A DNA stretch of 64,000 nucleotides from Parazoarcus communis SWub3 = DSM 12120 (GCF_003226565.1 NZ_QKOE01000013.1:62001-126000), one strand, 5' to 3'; shown: positions 1-9,429, counted from the first letter of the stretch. Notes: generated from the letters alone by a model not told the origin. Made by a program: numbers and translations.

Positions 1-382
1 GAAATGGTTTTAGAATGAAATCCGAAGCGCCACCACGCAGCGCGTCGATCGCGGTCTCCATATCGGCAAACGCGGTAATCAGGATCACGTCACCGCCGAA
101 ACCTTGCTCGCGCAACTCGTGCAGCCACTCGATGCCCGATTTTCCAGGCAAGGCAATGTCGAGGATCAGCAGATCGAAATGCAACCTCGCCATCAGCTCG
201 GTCGCCTGCTCGACATCAGCGGCCGCCTCGACCATGCCACAGCGGCGCTTGAGCGTGCGCTCGAGAAAATGGCGCATGCCCTCCTCGTCATCGACAATCA
301 GCACCGAATGCGCCTGCCAGTTGAACTCGCCTGCGGCGGTCGGCACTGCTACCGTCTGTTCTTCGTCACGCTGCATCGTCAT
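1..382 (-). CDS. Response regulator, receiver domain (partial; C-terminal part lies beyond the window)
   Basis: The reading frame runs off the left edge, so only about the first 127 residues are seen. After a short N-terminal tail comes a CheY-like receiver domain: an acidic pocket in VLIVDDEEGM, a phosphoacceptor Asp in LLILDIALPGKSG, and a Lys at the visible end in DFILKPF. The spacing and wording resemble receivers of NtrC-like (AAA+ sigma-54 activating) regulators, but the output domain is not visible, so a LuxR or Fis-type output is equally possible. The start at 382 (MTMQRDEE) is chosen as the first ATG; an internal ATG at 376 is the alternative. The downstream neighbours hemJ and the SDR gene lie on the same strand, upstream in transcription. 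Confidence 0.8.
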   Translation of the reverse strand, partial: MTMQRDEEQTVAVPTAAGEFNWQAHSVLIVDDEEGMRHFLERTLKRRCGMVEAAADVEQATELMARLHFDLLILDIALPGKSGIEWLHELREQGFGGDVILITAFADMETAIDALRGGASDFILKPF

Positions 383-400
383 TCCTCGTCCCGGCTGCGC

Positions 401-811
401 TCAAAACGGTTTCATCACGACCAGGAATACCACCACAAACAACACCAGCACCGGCACCTCATTGAACACGCGATACCAGACATGGCTGCGGGTATTCCGG
501 CCGGCAGCAAAATCTCGCATCAGCTTGCCGCAATAAAGGTGGTAGCCCACCAGCCCCAGCACGAGCGTTGTCTTGGCGTGCAGCCAGCCACCTGCAAAGC
601 CGTAGCCCAGCCACAACCACAAGCCCAGACCCACGGCGAGGATACCCAATGGGGTCATGAACCGGTACAGCTTGAGCTCCATCAGCGCCAGGCGCTCTCG
701 GGTCGCGGCATCCTCGACCATGGCATGGTTGACGAACAGTCGCGGCAGGTAGAACAAGCCAGCGAACCAGCTGGTCACAAAGATGATGTGCAGGGCTTTC
801 AGGGTCAGCAT
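401..811 (-). CDS. hemJ: HemJ-type protoporphyrinogen oxidase / CopD-like membrane protein
   Basis: A 136-residue inner-membrane protein with about four hydrophobic segments. It begins MLTLKALHIIFVTSWFAGLFYLPRLFV, the typical HemJ (UPF0093) signature, with the conserved His of KALHI that binds haem b in the family, and ends in a long hydrophobic helix (VLVLFVVVFLVVMKPF). HemJ oxidises protoporphyrinogen IX to protoporphyrin IX in bacteria lacking HemG or HemY. Its ATG overlaps the stop of the upstream SDR gene by one base (TGATG arrangement), which suggests translational coupling. Length is normal for the family. Family membership is clear; the enzymatic role is established knowledge rather than something the sequence proves. 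Confidence 0.9.
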   Translation of the reverse strand: MLTLKALHIIFVTSWFAGLFYLPRLFVNHAMVEDAATRERLALMELKLYRFMTPLGILAVGLGLWLWLGYGFAGGWLHAKTTLVLGLVGYHLYCGKLMRDFAAGRNTRSHVWYRVFNEVPVLVLFVVVFLVVMKPF

Positions 812-1716
812 CAGACAGGCGCTCCAGAAGTATCGGATTGGCGGGCGACGGCACGCGCCGCCCTCAGGCCGGCGTCGATCGTGGGATAACGCAGCGCCAC
901 GCGCAGTTCCCCGAGGATGCGACGATTGTCGATGCGCCGCGACTCGGACATGAACGAGAGCGTCATCGGCGACAGCCTTCGGATGATGGCAGCACGATCC
1001 AGGCGTTCAGGCCGCGGCAGATCAAAGGCGTCCGCAACCCGGTCGAAATAATCACCCATGCGCAGGTCGGTATCATCCACCGCGTTGTAGACCCGCGCAC
1101 TGCGGCCACGGAACAGTGCCAGACAGGCCAGACGGGCAAGATCGTCGGCATGGATGTGGTTTGTGAATACGTCCTCGTCCGCACACAACACGGGGTCGCC
1201 ACGGCGCAGGCGTTCCAGCGGCAGGCGATCAGCGGCGTAAATGCCAGGCGCCCTCAACACGCAAGTGCGCACACCCAGGCGTCGCGGCAAGGCACGCACC
1301 TGTCGTTCGGCATCGATTCGCCGCATGGCTCGCGCATTGCCCGGCCGGCATGGCTGGCGTTCATCGATTGCCGCCCCGCCACAATCGCCGTAAACCCCTG
1401 TCGTGCTTATGTATATCAGCTGCTGTGGTAGACTCCCGCGACGGCTGAGTGCGGCCAGCAATCGACGGGTACGCGGATCACTGCGACCTTCGCCTGGCGG
1501 GGGCGCAAAGTGCAGGACGGCATCGGCCAGCCCGGCGATGCGACCAAGGCTGCGCAGGTCGTCCAGGTCGCCCATCAGCGGACACACGCCCAGCGCACGC
1601 AAACGGGCAGCCGCCTCCGGACGGCGCACGAGAGCGAAGACGCGAAAGCGTCTTGCCAGCCAGGGCAGTGCACGCTGGGCAACGTCGCCACAACCGACAA
1701 CAAGAATTCTTTTCAT
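811..1716 (-). CDS. NAD(P)-dependent epimerase/dehydratase (SDR family, YeeZ-like)
   Basis: A 301-residue Rossmann protein. The dinucleotide-binding loop is at the N-terminus (ILVVGCGDVAQRAL; GxGxxA-like, residues 4-17). The segment QLIYISTTGVYGD, around residues 98-110, carries the S/T and Tyr of an atypical extended SDR. The region VFTNHIHADDLARL is the usual conserved C-terminal SDR segment. The substrate is unknown; relatives are annotated as sugar-nucleotide epimerase-like or YeeZ. It is the first gene of a short minus-strand unit with hemJ and is divergent from the flavin-reductase gene, leaving only about 20 bp between start codons, so the two share a very compact promoter region. Confidence 0.75.
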   Translation of the reverse strand: MKRILVVGCGDVAQRALPWLARRFRVFALVRRPEAAARLRALGVCPLMGDLDDLRSLGRIAGLADAVLHFAPPPGEGRSDPRTRRLLAALSRRGSLPQQLIYISTTGVYGDCGGAAIDERQPCRPGNARAMRRIDAERQVRALPRRLGVRTCVLRAPGIYAADRLPLERLRRGDPVLCADEDVFTNHIHADDLARLACLALFRGRSARVYNAVDDTDLRMGDYFDRVADAFDLPRPERLDRAAIIRRLSPMTLSFMSESRRIDNRRILGELRVALRYPTIDAGLRAARAVARQSDTSGAPV

Positions 1717-1737
1717 CGATACATTATCTCACGCACC

Positions 1738-2757
1738 ATGCCGTATCAGATTTCACTTCAACCCAGTGGCCACGCTTTTACCGCCGAGGCCGACCGCACC
1801 ATCCTGGAAGCCGCGCTCGAGGTGGGCTTGCTGTTGCCCTACAGCTGTCGCGACGGTGCCTGCGGTGCCTGCAAGGGCAAGGTTGTCAGCGGTGAAGTCG
1901 AGCTCGGCAGCCATGCAGCAGGCGCCTTGTCCGCCACCGACCGGGACGCTGGCTACACGCTGTTCTGCCGTGCCAGACCGTGTTCGGATCTGGTCCTCGA
2001 AGTCCGCAGCGTGACGCGAGTCGGCGACATCCCGGTCAAGAAGCTGCCCTGCCGGGTGCAGAAGCTCGAACGCCTCGCCGACGACGTCATGCTGATCGAG
2101 CTGAAGCTGCCGGCCAGCGAGCGCTTCCAGTTTCTTGCCGGACAGTATGTGGACATCCTGCTTACCGACGGTCAGCGGCGCAGCTTCTCGATTGCCAATG
2201 CCCCTCATGTCGAAGGCCACATCGAACTGCATGTACGCCTGATCCCCGAAGGCCGCTTCACCGGTCACGTATTCAACGGCATGAAGGAACGCGAGATCCT
2301 GCGCTTCGAAGGGCCACTGGGCAGCTTCTGGCTGCGCGAAGACAGCGGGCGCCCCATCGTCATGATCGCTGGCGGTACCGGGTTTGCCCCGATCAAGGGC
2401 ATGATCGAGCACGCCATCCACAGTGGAATCACGCGGCCGATCAGCCTGTACTGGGGGGCACGCGCTCCGTCAGGCCTGTACATGGACGCACTGGCCCGCA
2501 GCTGGACCGACGCGCTGCCGGGCCTGCGCTACGTTCCGGTCATCTCCGACGGCACGCCAGACGACGGCTGGAGCGGCCGTCGCGGACTGGTTCACGAAGC
2601 CGTGCTGGCCGATTTTGACGACCTGTCCGGGCATGAGGTCTACGCGTGCGGCGCGCCTGCCATGATCGACACTGCGCGCAGCAGCCTCATCACCCAGCGT
2701 AACCTGCCCGAAGACGCCTTCTTTGCCGACGCCTTCACCTTCGCCAACCCGACCTGA
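1738..2757 (+). CDS. 2Fe-2S ferredoxin / FAD-NAD(P)H reductase (CDP-6-deoxy-delta-3,4-glucoseen reductase-like)
   Basis: A 339-residue two-part electron-transfer protein. Residues 1-90 are a plant-type ferredoxin with the cluster motif CRDGACGACKG plus a distal Cys (TLFCRARP). Residues about 100-200 are an FAD-binding barrel with RRSFSIAN, and the remainder is the NAD-binding domain (IVMIAGGTGFAPIKGM; C-terminal YACGAPAMI). This order matches AscD/RfbI-like reductases and oxygenase reductase components. The frame stays open upstream to 1510, but the ferredoxin domain starts at the ATG at 1738 and the upstream stretch overlaps the SDR gene antisense, so 1738 is chosen. No oxygenase partner is adjacent; it may serve as a general reductase. 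Confidence 0.82.
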   Translation: MPYQISLQPSGHAFTAEADRTILEAALEVGLLLPYSCRDGACGACKGKVVSGEVELGSHAAGALSATDRDAGYTLFCRARPCSDLVLEVRSVTRVGDIPVKKLPCRVQKLERLADDVMLIELKLPASERFQFLAGQYVDILLTDGQRRSFSIANAPHVEGHIELHVRLIPEGRFTGHVFNGMKEREILRFEGPLGSFWLREDSGRPIVMIAGGTGFAPIKGMIEHAIHSGITRPISLYWGARAPSGLYMDALARSWTDALPGLRYVPVISDGTPDDGWSGRRGLVHEAVLADFDDLSGHEVYACGAPAMIDTARSSLITQRNLPEDAFFADAFTFANPT

Positions 2758-2783
2758 ACCCCAGCCCGTCAAGATCGCCGACC

Positions 2784-3920
2784 ATGAGCCAGACCACCCT
2801 GCTGACCCGCGAGCCCGTCGTCAACAAAAGCCGGGCGATCACGGCCAACCGCCTGATTGCGCATGGGCCGAACATTGCAGCGGTGGTCGACACGCTGAAC
2901 AGCCTGAAGGAAGACTGGCCAAGCCATCATCCGGTCTTTGTCAGCCTCGGTCGCCTGGTGCCCACGCCGGACATCATGAATTGGTCGGTGCCGGGCAACA
3001 CCATGCTGGAAATCCCGGCGCAAGCGCTGGCCCACCCGCAAACAATCGCGCTGCTGCCGCAGTTGCAGCAGGCCGGCATCAGCATGTGCCTGACGTGGTT
3101 CGTACGGGGGACTGCGCTGCCCCCGGGGGTGGACTGGCGCTTCGTCCTCATCGACGCACGCAAGCACCCCGCCCCCGCCGGTTCCCCGGGGCTGAGCCTG
3201 GCCTGGGGTCTGGCCGACGTGGCGGCGTTCCGCCAGGCCGTTGGTGCGGGCTACGATGGTGCATCGGGCTGGTTCTTCCTGCACGGCAACCCCCCAGCCA
3301 AAGAGCTGTCTCCCGGCCATGCGCAGATAGTCCGGCTGCTGAACCTGGTACGCAACAACGGCGAGATCAAGGACATCGAGGCTGTGCTCAAGCAGGATGT
3401 CGCCTTGTCCTACAAGTTGCTGCGCTACATCAACTCTGCCGGTTTCGGCCTGATGTGCGAAATCCAGTCCTTCCGCCACGCAGTCAGCATCCTGGGCTAC
3501 TCCAATCTCAACAAGTGGCTGTCGCTGCTGCTGGTCACCGCCAGCCGCGACCCCAGCGCACCCGCGATGATGCAGACAGCGATTGCGCGTGGCCGCTTCA
3601 TGGAAGAGATCGGCGGCGGCTTCTTCGACAAGTCCGAGCGCGACAACCTTTTCATCACCGGCGCGTTTTCGCTGCTGCACGTGCTGCTCGGTACCTCGAT
3701 GCAGGCCTTGCTCGATGAGATGCATCTGCCTGCTGCGGTTTCCGATGCACTGCTGCACGATGAAGGCGAATTCGCCCCCTTCCTCAAACTCGCGCGCCAT
3801 TGCGAGAGCTTCGACAGCAGCGGACTGGCCAAAGCCGTTGCGGAGCTGCACCTCGCCCCAGAACAGATCAACCGTGCTCAACTGACCGCGCTCGGTTTTG
3901 CCGACAGCCTGCAAGCCTGA
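2784..3920 (+). CDS. HDOD-domain signalling protein
   Basis: A 378-residue cytoplasmic protein. The N-terminal half looks like a diverged EAL-type fold of the YuxH type (IAHGPNIAAVVDTLNSL, MSMCLTWF, VLIDARK) without catalytic EAL residues. The C-terminal half is an HDOD domain: LLNLVRNNGEIKDIEAVLKQDVALSYKLLRYINSAG, then AVSILGYSNLNKWLSLLLV. HDOD proteins are non-catalytic relatives of HD phosphohydrolases used in signal networks. It lies 26 bp after the reductase gene and 85 bp before an HDOD-histidine kinase, so it probably belongs to the same signalling set. Ligand and partner are unknown. Confidence 0.8.
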   Translation: MSQTTLLTREPVVNKSRAITANRLIAHGPNIAAVVDTLNSLKEDWPSHHPVFVSLGRLVPTPDIMNWSVPGNTMLEIPAQALAHPQTIALLPQLQQAGISMCLTWFVRGTALPPGVDWRFVLIDARKHPAPAGSPGLSLAWGLADVAAFRQAVGAGYDGASGWFFLHGNPPAKELSPGHAQIVRLLNLVRNNGEIKDIEAVLKQDVALSYKLLRYINSAGFGLMCEIQSFRHAVSILGYSNLNKWLSLLLVTASRDPSAPAMMQTAIARGRFMEEIGGGFFDKSERDNLFITGAFSLLHVLLGTSMQALLDEMHLPAAVSDALLHDEGEFAPFLKLARHCESFDSSGLAKAVAELHLAPEQINRAQLTALGFADSLQA

Positions 3921-4005
3921 GCGCCGGCGAGCATTCGTTCACATGGCCGACCTGATCCGGCCGATACAATCGTGCGCATTGTTTCCGCGTCCGAACTCCG
4001 AACTC

Positions 4006-6006
4006 ATGAACCAGGCCCGTCACCGATCTGCGCTGCAGCAACCACAGCCCGACTGCTGTGCGACGGTGCTACGCCTGCTGGCGGCGAGTTCACCCAACTG
4101 GCCGGAGATCGCCCTCGTCACTGCGCGTGACCCTGCGCTGTGCATGCTGCTGCTCAGCGCCGCGCCCTTGTGCCCGCGTGAGCTCGATGACGGCCTCAAC
4201 AGCGTGCTGCGGCACCGGCTGGAAACCCTCGGTGCCGACCTGCTGCGCGCCTGGTTGCTTGGCATGCCCTGCAGCCCGACCCATCAAGGCAATGCCCTGC
4301 TGCTTGCCGAATGCGCCCTGCACCTCGCACTCGAGACCCATTACCCCCGCCCTGATGAAGCCTATCTCGCAGGCCTGTGGTTCAACCTGAGCACAGACCC
4401 GGGCGGCGAAGCTCGCCAGGAGCCAGCTGCACGCATTTCGCTCCAGGCGGACAACCCCCGCCAGATGCTTGCCAGGTTGGTCAGTGATTGCGGACTGCCC
4501 GCGACACTGAGCAACGCACTGGAACTCGGCACACTGCTCGACGAACAGATCGAACAGGCCCACCCCCTTGTCCGCCTGCTGCATGCCGCGCGCCAACTTT
4601 CAACGGACGGCTGGGAACAGCACGTCAGCCGGCTGGCACCGCTCACGGGGCTGCCTGCAAGCAGCCTGACCAGTCTGCGTACCGATGTCGGCTACATCGT
4701 TGCCGGCCATGCCGCCTATCCGCCACCGCCACAACGGGCGAGCGGTGCGATGACCGTGTTCGGCAGCCCGGACAAGGTCATCGCACCGGACAACGAACCG
4801 ATCATCGCAGCCGCGCTTCACGGTCTCATCGTCGCCGGCTTCAGCGACGTCGATGCCGAACAAGCCATCAGACGGCTGGCCATCGCCTGCCCGTTGCTGA
4901 GCGGAGAAGCCCTACCCATCGTGCTGCATCCCGACGACGACGGCGTGCTTCAACCCCTCCTTGGTGCAGCAGATGCCGAGGCTGTGCGGGGGCTTGGTGA
5001 GCTCAGGCTGAGAGTCGAGGATGAGGCCAGCCAGGTCGCACTCGCGCAGCGCAGCGGCGTGCACACGAGCTACTTCCCAGCCACGCGTACCCCGGGCCGA
5101 AGCATGGCCGACTGGCATTTGCAGCGCTGGCTTGGCCGCCGCGGCTTCAGCTGCATCCCCCTGCAGCTCGGCCCGGTCACTGGCGTCGCAGTTGTCGCGC
5201 TCGAGCATGAGCACAGCCTCGGCATCAGCGAACGCTGGCAACTGGGCGAACTGCTCAGTGCTGCCGGACGAGTTTTGCTGACACTTCGCCGTCAGGATCA
5301 CGCCATCGCGGCACGAGAACAGGAACTGCACGCACGTTTCCGCGAGCACGTCCGCCGGATTGCTCACGAAGCCACCAACCCGCTGACGGTGATCAAGAAC
5401 CGGCTGAGCCTGATCGGGCAGGATCACGCCAATGACGGCTCGCTGCAGGAAGACATGTCGCTGCTCAACGCCGAACTCGACCGCATCGGCAATCTCCTCC
5501 GCCAGGCCGGCAACCTTCCTGTCGCAGAACGTGAGCTTGCGAGCTGCAACGTCGTCGAACTGATGCAGGAGATGCGCGCACTGTATGGAGAGTCACTATT
5601 TACCCAACGCGGCATACAACTGGAGTTGCGTGCGGCCAGCGGCACGCCGCCCGTCGCCATGCCGCCCTCGGCACTCAAGCAGGTGCTGCTCAACCTGATG
5701 CGCAATGCCGCCGAAGCGCTGCAACCCGGCGGGCGGCTGTTGCTCGCACTAGCCGGCCAGGTCGTCGTCGACGGGCACGCCTGCGCTGAACTGCGCCTGG
5801 TGGACAATGGCCCCGGCCTGCCACCTGAACGCACCAGCAATCTGTTCGCACCACGACCTAGCGCCAAAGGCGGAAATCACCAGGGAATCGGCCTGTCCGT
5901 GGTGCGTGACATCCTGACGCAATGGAAGTCATCCATCCTGTGTCGTAGCCAGTCAGGCTCAGGCACCACCTTTCAGATTTTCATACCACTAGATCATTCG
6001 CGCTGA
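4006..6006 (+). CDS. HDOD-histidine kinase
   Basis: A 666-residue soluble sensor kinase with no membrane segments. Residues 1-290 resemble HDOD domains (CATVLRLLAASSPNWPEIALVTARDPAL, RHRLETLGADLLRAWLLG). The middle is a GAF-like region. The C-terminus is a kinase core: the phosphoacceptor His in VRRIAHEATNPLTVIKNRL, the N box NLMRNAAEAL, G1 DNGPGLP and G2 GIGLSVV. The frame is open to an in-frame codon at 3898, but an ATG at 4006 sits just after a promoter-like TACAAT at 3965-3970, so 4006 is preferred; 3943 is an alternative. The next gene encodes a REC-containing diguanylate cyclase/phosphodiesterase, a plausible phosphorylation partner. Confidence 0.82.
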   Translation: MNQARHRSALQQPQPDCCATVLRLLAASSPNWPEIALVTARDPALCMLLLSAAPLCPRELDDGLNSVLRHRLETLGADLLRAWLLGMPCSPTHQGNALLLAECALHLALETHYPRPDEAYLAGLWFNLSTDPGGEARQEPAARISLQADNPRQMLARLVSDCGLPATLSNALELGTLLDEQIEQAHPLVRLLHAARQLSTDGWEQHVSRLAPLTGLPASSLTSLRTDVGYIVAGHAAYPPPPQRASGAMTVFGSPDKVIAPDNEPIIAAALHGLIVAGFSDVDAEQAIRRLAIACPLLSGEALPIVLHPDDDGVLQPLLGAADAEAVRGLGELRLRVEDEASQVALAQRSGVHTSYFPATRTPGRSMADWHLQRWLGRRGFSCIPLQLGPVTGVAVVALEHEHSLGISERWQLGELLSAAGRVLLTLRRQDHAIAAREQELHARFREHVRRIAHEATNPLTVIKNRLSLIGQDHANDGSLQEDMSLLNAELDRIGNLLRQAGNLPVAERELASCNVVELMQEMRALYGESLFTQRGIQLELRAASGTPPVAMPPSALKQVLLNLMRNAAEALQPGGRLLLALAGQVVVDGHACAELRLVDNGPGLPPERTSNLFAPRPSAKGGNHQGIGLSVVRDILTQWKSSILCRSQSGSGTTFQIFIPLDHSR

Positions 6007-6058
6007 CTGTTGCATTATCCTGAAAGTGTTACTGCGGATTACCGCTAACCGGGAGAGC

Positions 6059-8236
6059 ATGGTCATACCGGGTGAACAGCCTTTCTTCGCGCCGCCGGGC
6101 CAAGGCCACGAGAGCAGCGATCAATGCCGCATCCTCGTCGTAGACGACGACGATGCGCTGCGACGCACGCTACCGAGGGTACTGGCTCGCGAAGGCCGCC
6201 AGTTCGCAGAGTGCGGCAGCGTTGGCGAGGCGATTGCCATCCTCGAACGCGAACATTTCGCGCTCGTCCTGCTCGATTACCGCCTGCCCGACGCTACCGG
6301 TCTCGACCTGCTCGACTGGCTGACCCATCAGCACCGCGACGAGGCGGTCATCGTCATCAGCGGCGAAGATGCCATCGATGCGGCCATTGGTGCCTTGCGC
6401 GGGGGAGCGGACGACTATGTCCGCAAGCCCTATCATGTTGCCCAGTTGCAGCGGGCGGTCGACAGCACCCTGCACAAGGCGACGCTGGAGCGTGCCAATC
6501 GCGCCATGAGCCAGCGCCTGCGCGCATCCGAACGTTTGCATCGTTTTCTGGTGGAAAGTTCACCGGACCTGATCTTCACGCTCGATACCGAAGGCCGCTT
6601 CAGCTATCTGAATCCACGCGTTCGCCCCCTGCTGGGCTACGAGCGCACCGCCTTGTTGCGGCGCCCGTTCTCGACCTTGGTGATGCCGGAGGACATTGAC
6701 CGCATCAACAGCCTGATGTTTGCCCGCGGCAACACCCCTGGAGAGAGCTTCAATATCGAGCTACGCCTGAGGCGCAGCCGCGACGAGCCAACCGAGGGCA
6801 GCAGTGAGAGCATCACCGTATCGCTCACGGTGATTCCGATGCCGGACCGCGAAGGTCGGCGCTCCACCGGTCTCTATGGCGTTGCCCGCGACATCTCGGA
6901 GCGCAAGCGCGCCGAGGAAATCATCACCTTCCAGGCTTATCACGATCAGCTCACCCGTCTGCCGAACCGGGTGCTGTTCAAGGACCGTCTGGAACTGGCG
7001 ATTGCCCAGGCCCAGCGCCGCACGGGTGCACTGGCCGTGATGTTTGTCGACGTCGATCGCTTCAAGCTGGTCAACGACACCTTCGGCCATGCCGAAGGCG
7101 ATGCCCTGCTGCGTGGCATTGCCGCCCGCCTGTCCAGCACGCTGCGCCGTGGCGATACCCTTGCCCGTCTGGGCGGTGACGAGTTCACGGTGCTGCTGCC
7201 CGACATCAACCACCCTGAAGACGCCGAGACCATTGCCCGCAAGATCGTGGATGCACTGACCCCGCCGTTCCGGCTCAGCCATGGGGATTTCCGCGCGACG
7301 GTCAGCATCGGCATTGCACTGTACCCGCGTGACGGTGACGGCGCCGAAGACCTGACCCGGCACGCCGATATCGCGATGTATCAGGTCAAACGTTCGGGCA
7401 AGAACGCCTTCCGCTTCTTCGATCCCGAGCTAAACACCCATTATCGCGAGCGCATCACCCTCGAGAATGACCTCCGGCTTGCGCTCGAGCGCAGCGAATT
7501 CGAGCTGTACTATCAGCCCCAGATCAGCCTGAAGGGCAAGCGTGTTGTCGGCATGGAGGCGCTGCTGCGCTGGAACCACCCGACCCACGGCCAGATCGGC
7601 CCGGCAACCTTCATACCGGTGGCCGAGGAAATCGGCATGATCGGCGACATCAGCCATTGGGTGCTGGAGCGTGCCTGCGGGCAGCTTGCTCAGTGGCGGG
7701 ATGCCGGCTTCTCCGACCTGCGCATGTCGCTCAACCTGTCGCCGCACGACTTCAGCCGCAAGGATGTGGTGGAGATGGTCACCGAGTGCGTCGAACGCCA
7801 TCGTCTTCCCTCGTCCCAGCTTGAGCTCGAGATCACCGAGAGCATGATGATGCAGGACTCGGCCGGGGTCGCCGCCAAGGTGCGGGCCATGCGCGATGCG
7901 GGGCTGTCGGTGGCCATCGACGATTTTGGTACCGGCTATTCGGCCCTGGCCTATCTGCAGAAGTTTCCGGTCAGCACGCTCAAGATCGACCGCAGCTTTG
8001 TCCGCGACCTGGATGGCCCCTCGACCAATCCGATCATCTCTGCAATCACCGGTATCGCTCGTGGCTTCGGCTTGCAACTGATCGCCGAGGGTGTGGAGCG
8101 CATGGAGCAGGCAGAGACCTTGCGGGCGCTCGGGTGCGACATCATGCAGGGCTATCTGTTCGCTCATCCTGCACCGGCAGAGCAGGCAACCGCCTGGCTG
8201 AACGTTGCACCGGAAATCGACTTCGCTGCCCCCTGA
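6059..8236 (+). CDS. Response regulator with PAS, GGDEF and EAL domains (c-di-GMP turnover)
   Basis: A 725-residue protein with four domains in order. A receiver (residues about 25-140) has acidic VVDDDD, phosphoacceptor Asp in LLDYRLPDATG and Lys in VRKPYH. A PAS domain follows (about 165-285; FLVESSPDLIFTLDTEGRF). The GGDEF domain has intact LARLGGDEFTVLL, and the EAL domain has GMEALLRW, ITESMMM and AIDDFGTGYSAL. Both catalytic signatures are complete, so it could make or degrade c-di-GMP depending on phosphorylation. The start is set at the ATG at 6059, preceded by GGGAG; a GTG at 6026 is in frame but has no such site. The preceding kinase gene lies 52 bp upstream. Confidence 0.9.
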   Translation: MVIPGEQPFFAPPGQGHESSDQCRILVVDDDDALRRTLPRVLAREGRQFAECGSVGEAIAILEREHFALVLLDYRLPDATGLDLLDWLTHQHRDEAVIVISGEDAIDAAIGALRGGADDYVRKPYHVAQLQRAVDSTLHKATLERANRAMSQRLRASERLHRFLVESSPDLIFTLDTEGRFSYLNPRVRPLLGYERTALLRRPFSTLVMPEDIDRINSLMFARGNTPGESFNIELRLRRSRDEPTEGSSESITVSLTVIPMPDREGRRSTGLYGVARDISERKRAEEIITFQAYHDQLTRLPNRVLFKDRLELAIAQAQRRTGALAVMFVDVDRFKLVNDTFGHAEGDALLRGIAARLSSTLRRGDTLARLGGDEFTVLLPDINHPEDAETIARKIVDALTPPFRLSHGDFRATVSIGIALYPRDGDGAEDLTRHADIAMYQVKRSGKNAFRFFDPELNTHYRERITLENDLRLALERSEFELYYQPQISLKGKRVVGMEALLRWNHPTHGQIGPATFIPVAEEIGMIGDISHWVLERACGQLAQWRDAGFSDLRMSLNLSPHDFSRKDVVEMVTECVERHRLPSSQLELEITESMMMQDSAGVAAKVRAMRDAGLSVAIDDFGTGYSALAYLQKFPVSTLKIDRSFVRDLDGPSTNPIISAITGIARGFGLQLIAEGVERMEQAETLRALGCDIMQGYLFAHPAPAEQATAWLNVAPEIDFAAP

Positions 8237-8245
8237 AAGACCAAA

Positions 8246-8261
8246 GCCGGCATGTGCCGGC
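8246..8261. terminator. Hairpin between convergent genes
   Basis: A perfect inverted repeat GCCGGCA-TG-TGCCGGC lies 10 bp after the stop of the GGDEF/EAL gene and 45 bp before the end of the oppositely oriented cytochrome gene. It is flanked by AAA on the left and CTTGTG on the right, so it could end transcription from both sides. The T-run is poor, which lowers confidence. Confidence 0.5.
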
Positions 8262-8306
8262 CTTGTGTCCCTGCGGCCGTCACTACACTGACGACCTACT
8301 GCGTGC

Positions 8307-8615
8307 TTACTTCTGTGCCAGAACCCATTCGACCAGCTTCTTGGCGTCGTCCGCACTGACCTGCGGATTGGGCGGCATCGGAATCTGCCCCCAGGCACCC
8401 ACACCACCCTTCTGCACCTTGGCGGCCAGCGTGGCGACGGCGTCCTTCTGACCAGCGTACTTGGCCGCGACATCCTTGTAGGACGGGCCAACCAGCTTCT
8501 TGTCGACTGCATGACAGGCCATGCAGTTCTTGGCCTTGGCGAGGTCGGCCGAGGCGAAGGCCGGGGCAGCGGAAAGGAGGCCGGCGGCAACCGCAACAGC
8601 TACAAACGCTTTCAT
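8307..8615 (-). CDS. Small monohaem class I cytochrome c (c551/c552 type)
   Basis: A 102-residue periplasmic electron carrier. It has a signal peptide (MKAFVAVAVAAGLLSAAPAFA, cut after AFA), then the haem-binding CMACH motif around residue 31 and a distal Met ligand in QIPMPPNP. The C-terminal helix DDAKKLVEWVLAQ is typical. A GAAGAG ribosome-binding site precedes the ATG at 8615; a longer in-frame start at 8774 would bury the signal peptide and is rejected. Such cytochromes donate electrons to nitrite reductase or terminal oxidases; no partner enzyme is adjacent. Confidence 0.9.
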   Translation of the reverse strand: MKAFVAVAVAAGLLSAAPAFASADLAKAKNCMACHAVDKKLVGPSYKDVAAKYAGQKDAVATLAAKVQKGGVGAWGQIPMPPNPQVSADDAKKLVEWVLAQK

Positions 8616-8782
8616 GTTCTCTTCCTCTTCATGGTGGTGTGAAACATCAGCGGATACTAAACCATGCACCGGGGCATTACCACCGACAAGGCCTCTGTCG
8701 GCAAGCTCCAGGGCGACATTGTTGTATCCATCTGCAAACTCTCGCCCACTATGTCGAAAGTTGGTTGGGAACACTGGCCCGT

Positions 8783-9412
8783 TCAGGCCGGCTCTGCGCG
8801 CAACAAGCCCTGACGTTCGATGAAGTCGATGATCTCGGCCAGTCCCTGCCCGGTCTTCTGATTGGAGAAGATGAAGGGACGCTCGCCACGCATCTTGCGC
8901 GCGTCGCGGTCCATCACTTCGAGCGAGGCGCCGACCAGTGGTGCAAGGTCGATCTTGTTGATCACCAGCAGGTCACTCTTGGTGATGCCTGGTCCGCCCT
9001 TGCGTGGAATCTTGTCGCCGGCCGACACATCGATGACGTAGATCGTCAGATCGGACAGCTCCGGGGAGAAGGTGGCAGCCAGGTTATCCCCACCGGATTC
9101 AACAAAGATGATCTCCAGGCCGGGAAAGGTCCGGTTCAGGCGATCTACCGCCTCGAGGTTGATCGAGGCATCTTCGCGAATCGCGGTGTGCGGACAACCG
9201 CCAGTCTCAACGCCAATGATGCGGTCCGGCGCAAGCGCCTGGTTGCGCACCAGGAACTGCGCATCCTCGGCAGTGTAAATATCGTTGGTGACCACCGCGA
9301 TGTTGTACTTGTCGCGCAGCGCCAGGCACAGGGCCAGGGTCAGCGCGGTCTTGCCGGAGCCCACCGGGCCGCCGATGCCGACGCGCAGGGGCTGGGATGC
9401 AGAAAGGGACAT
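8783..9412 (-). CDS. ureG: Urease accessory GTPase UreG
   Basis: A 209-residue SIMIBI-class GTPase that delivers nickel during urease activation. The P-loop [10 protein letters not shown] is at residues 11-20, followed by the metal-site motif with Cys-Pro-His ([11 protein letters not shown]), [15 protein letters not shown] and the guanine-specificity NKID. The start at 9412 places the P-loop at the normal distance; the frame extends further upstream, but that part overlaps ureF. It is the last gene of the urease cluster, 17 bp after ureF. Confidence 0.96.
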   Translation of the reverse strand: MSLSASQPLRVGIGGPVGSGKTALTLALCLALRDKYNIAVVTNDIYTAEDAQFLVRNQALAPDRIIGVETGGCPHTAIREDASINLEAVDRLNRTFPGLEIIFVESGGDNLAATFSPELSDLTIYVIDVSAGDKIPRKGGPGITKSDLLVINKIDLAPLVGASLEVMDRDARKMRGERPFIFSNQKTGQGLAEIIDFIERQGLLRAEPA

Positions 9413-9429
9413 GATGGATGCGTTCCGGA

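Noticed and set aside
2769-3914. A 381-codon minus-strand frame opposite the HDOD gene
   Set aside because: Antisense shadow; the translation is rich in Gln, His and Arg with no recognisable motif, whereas the plus-strand product has an HDOD domain.
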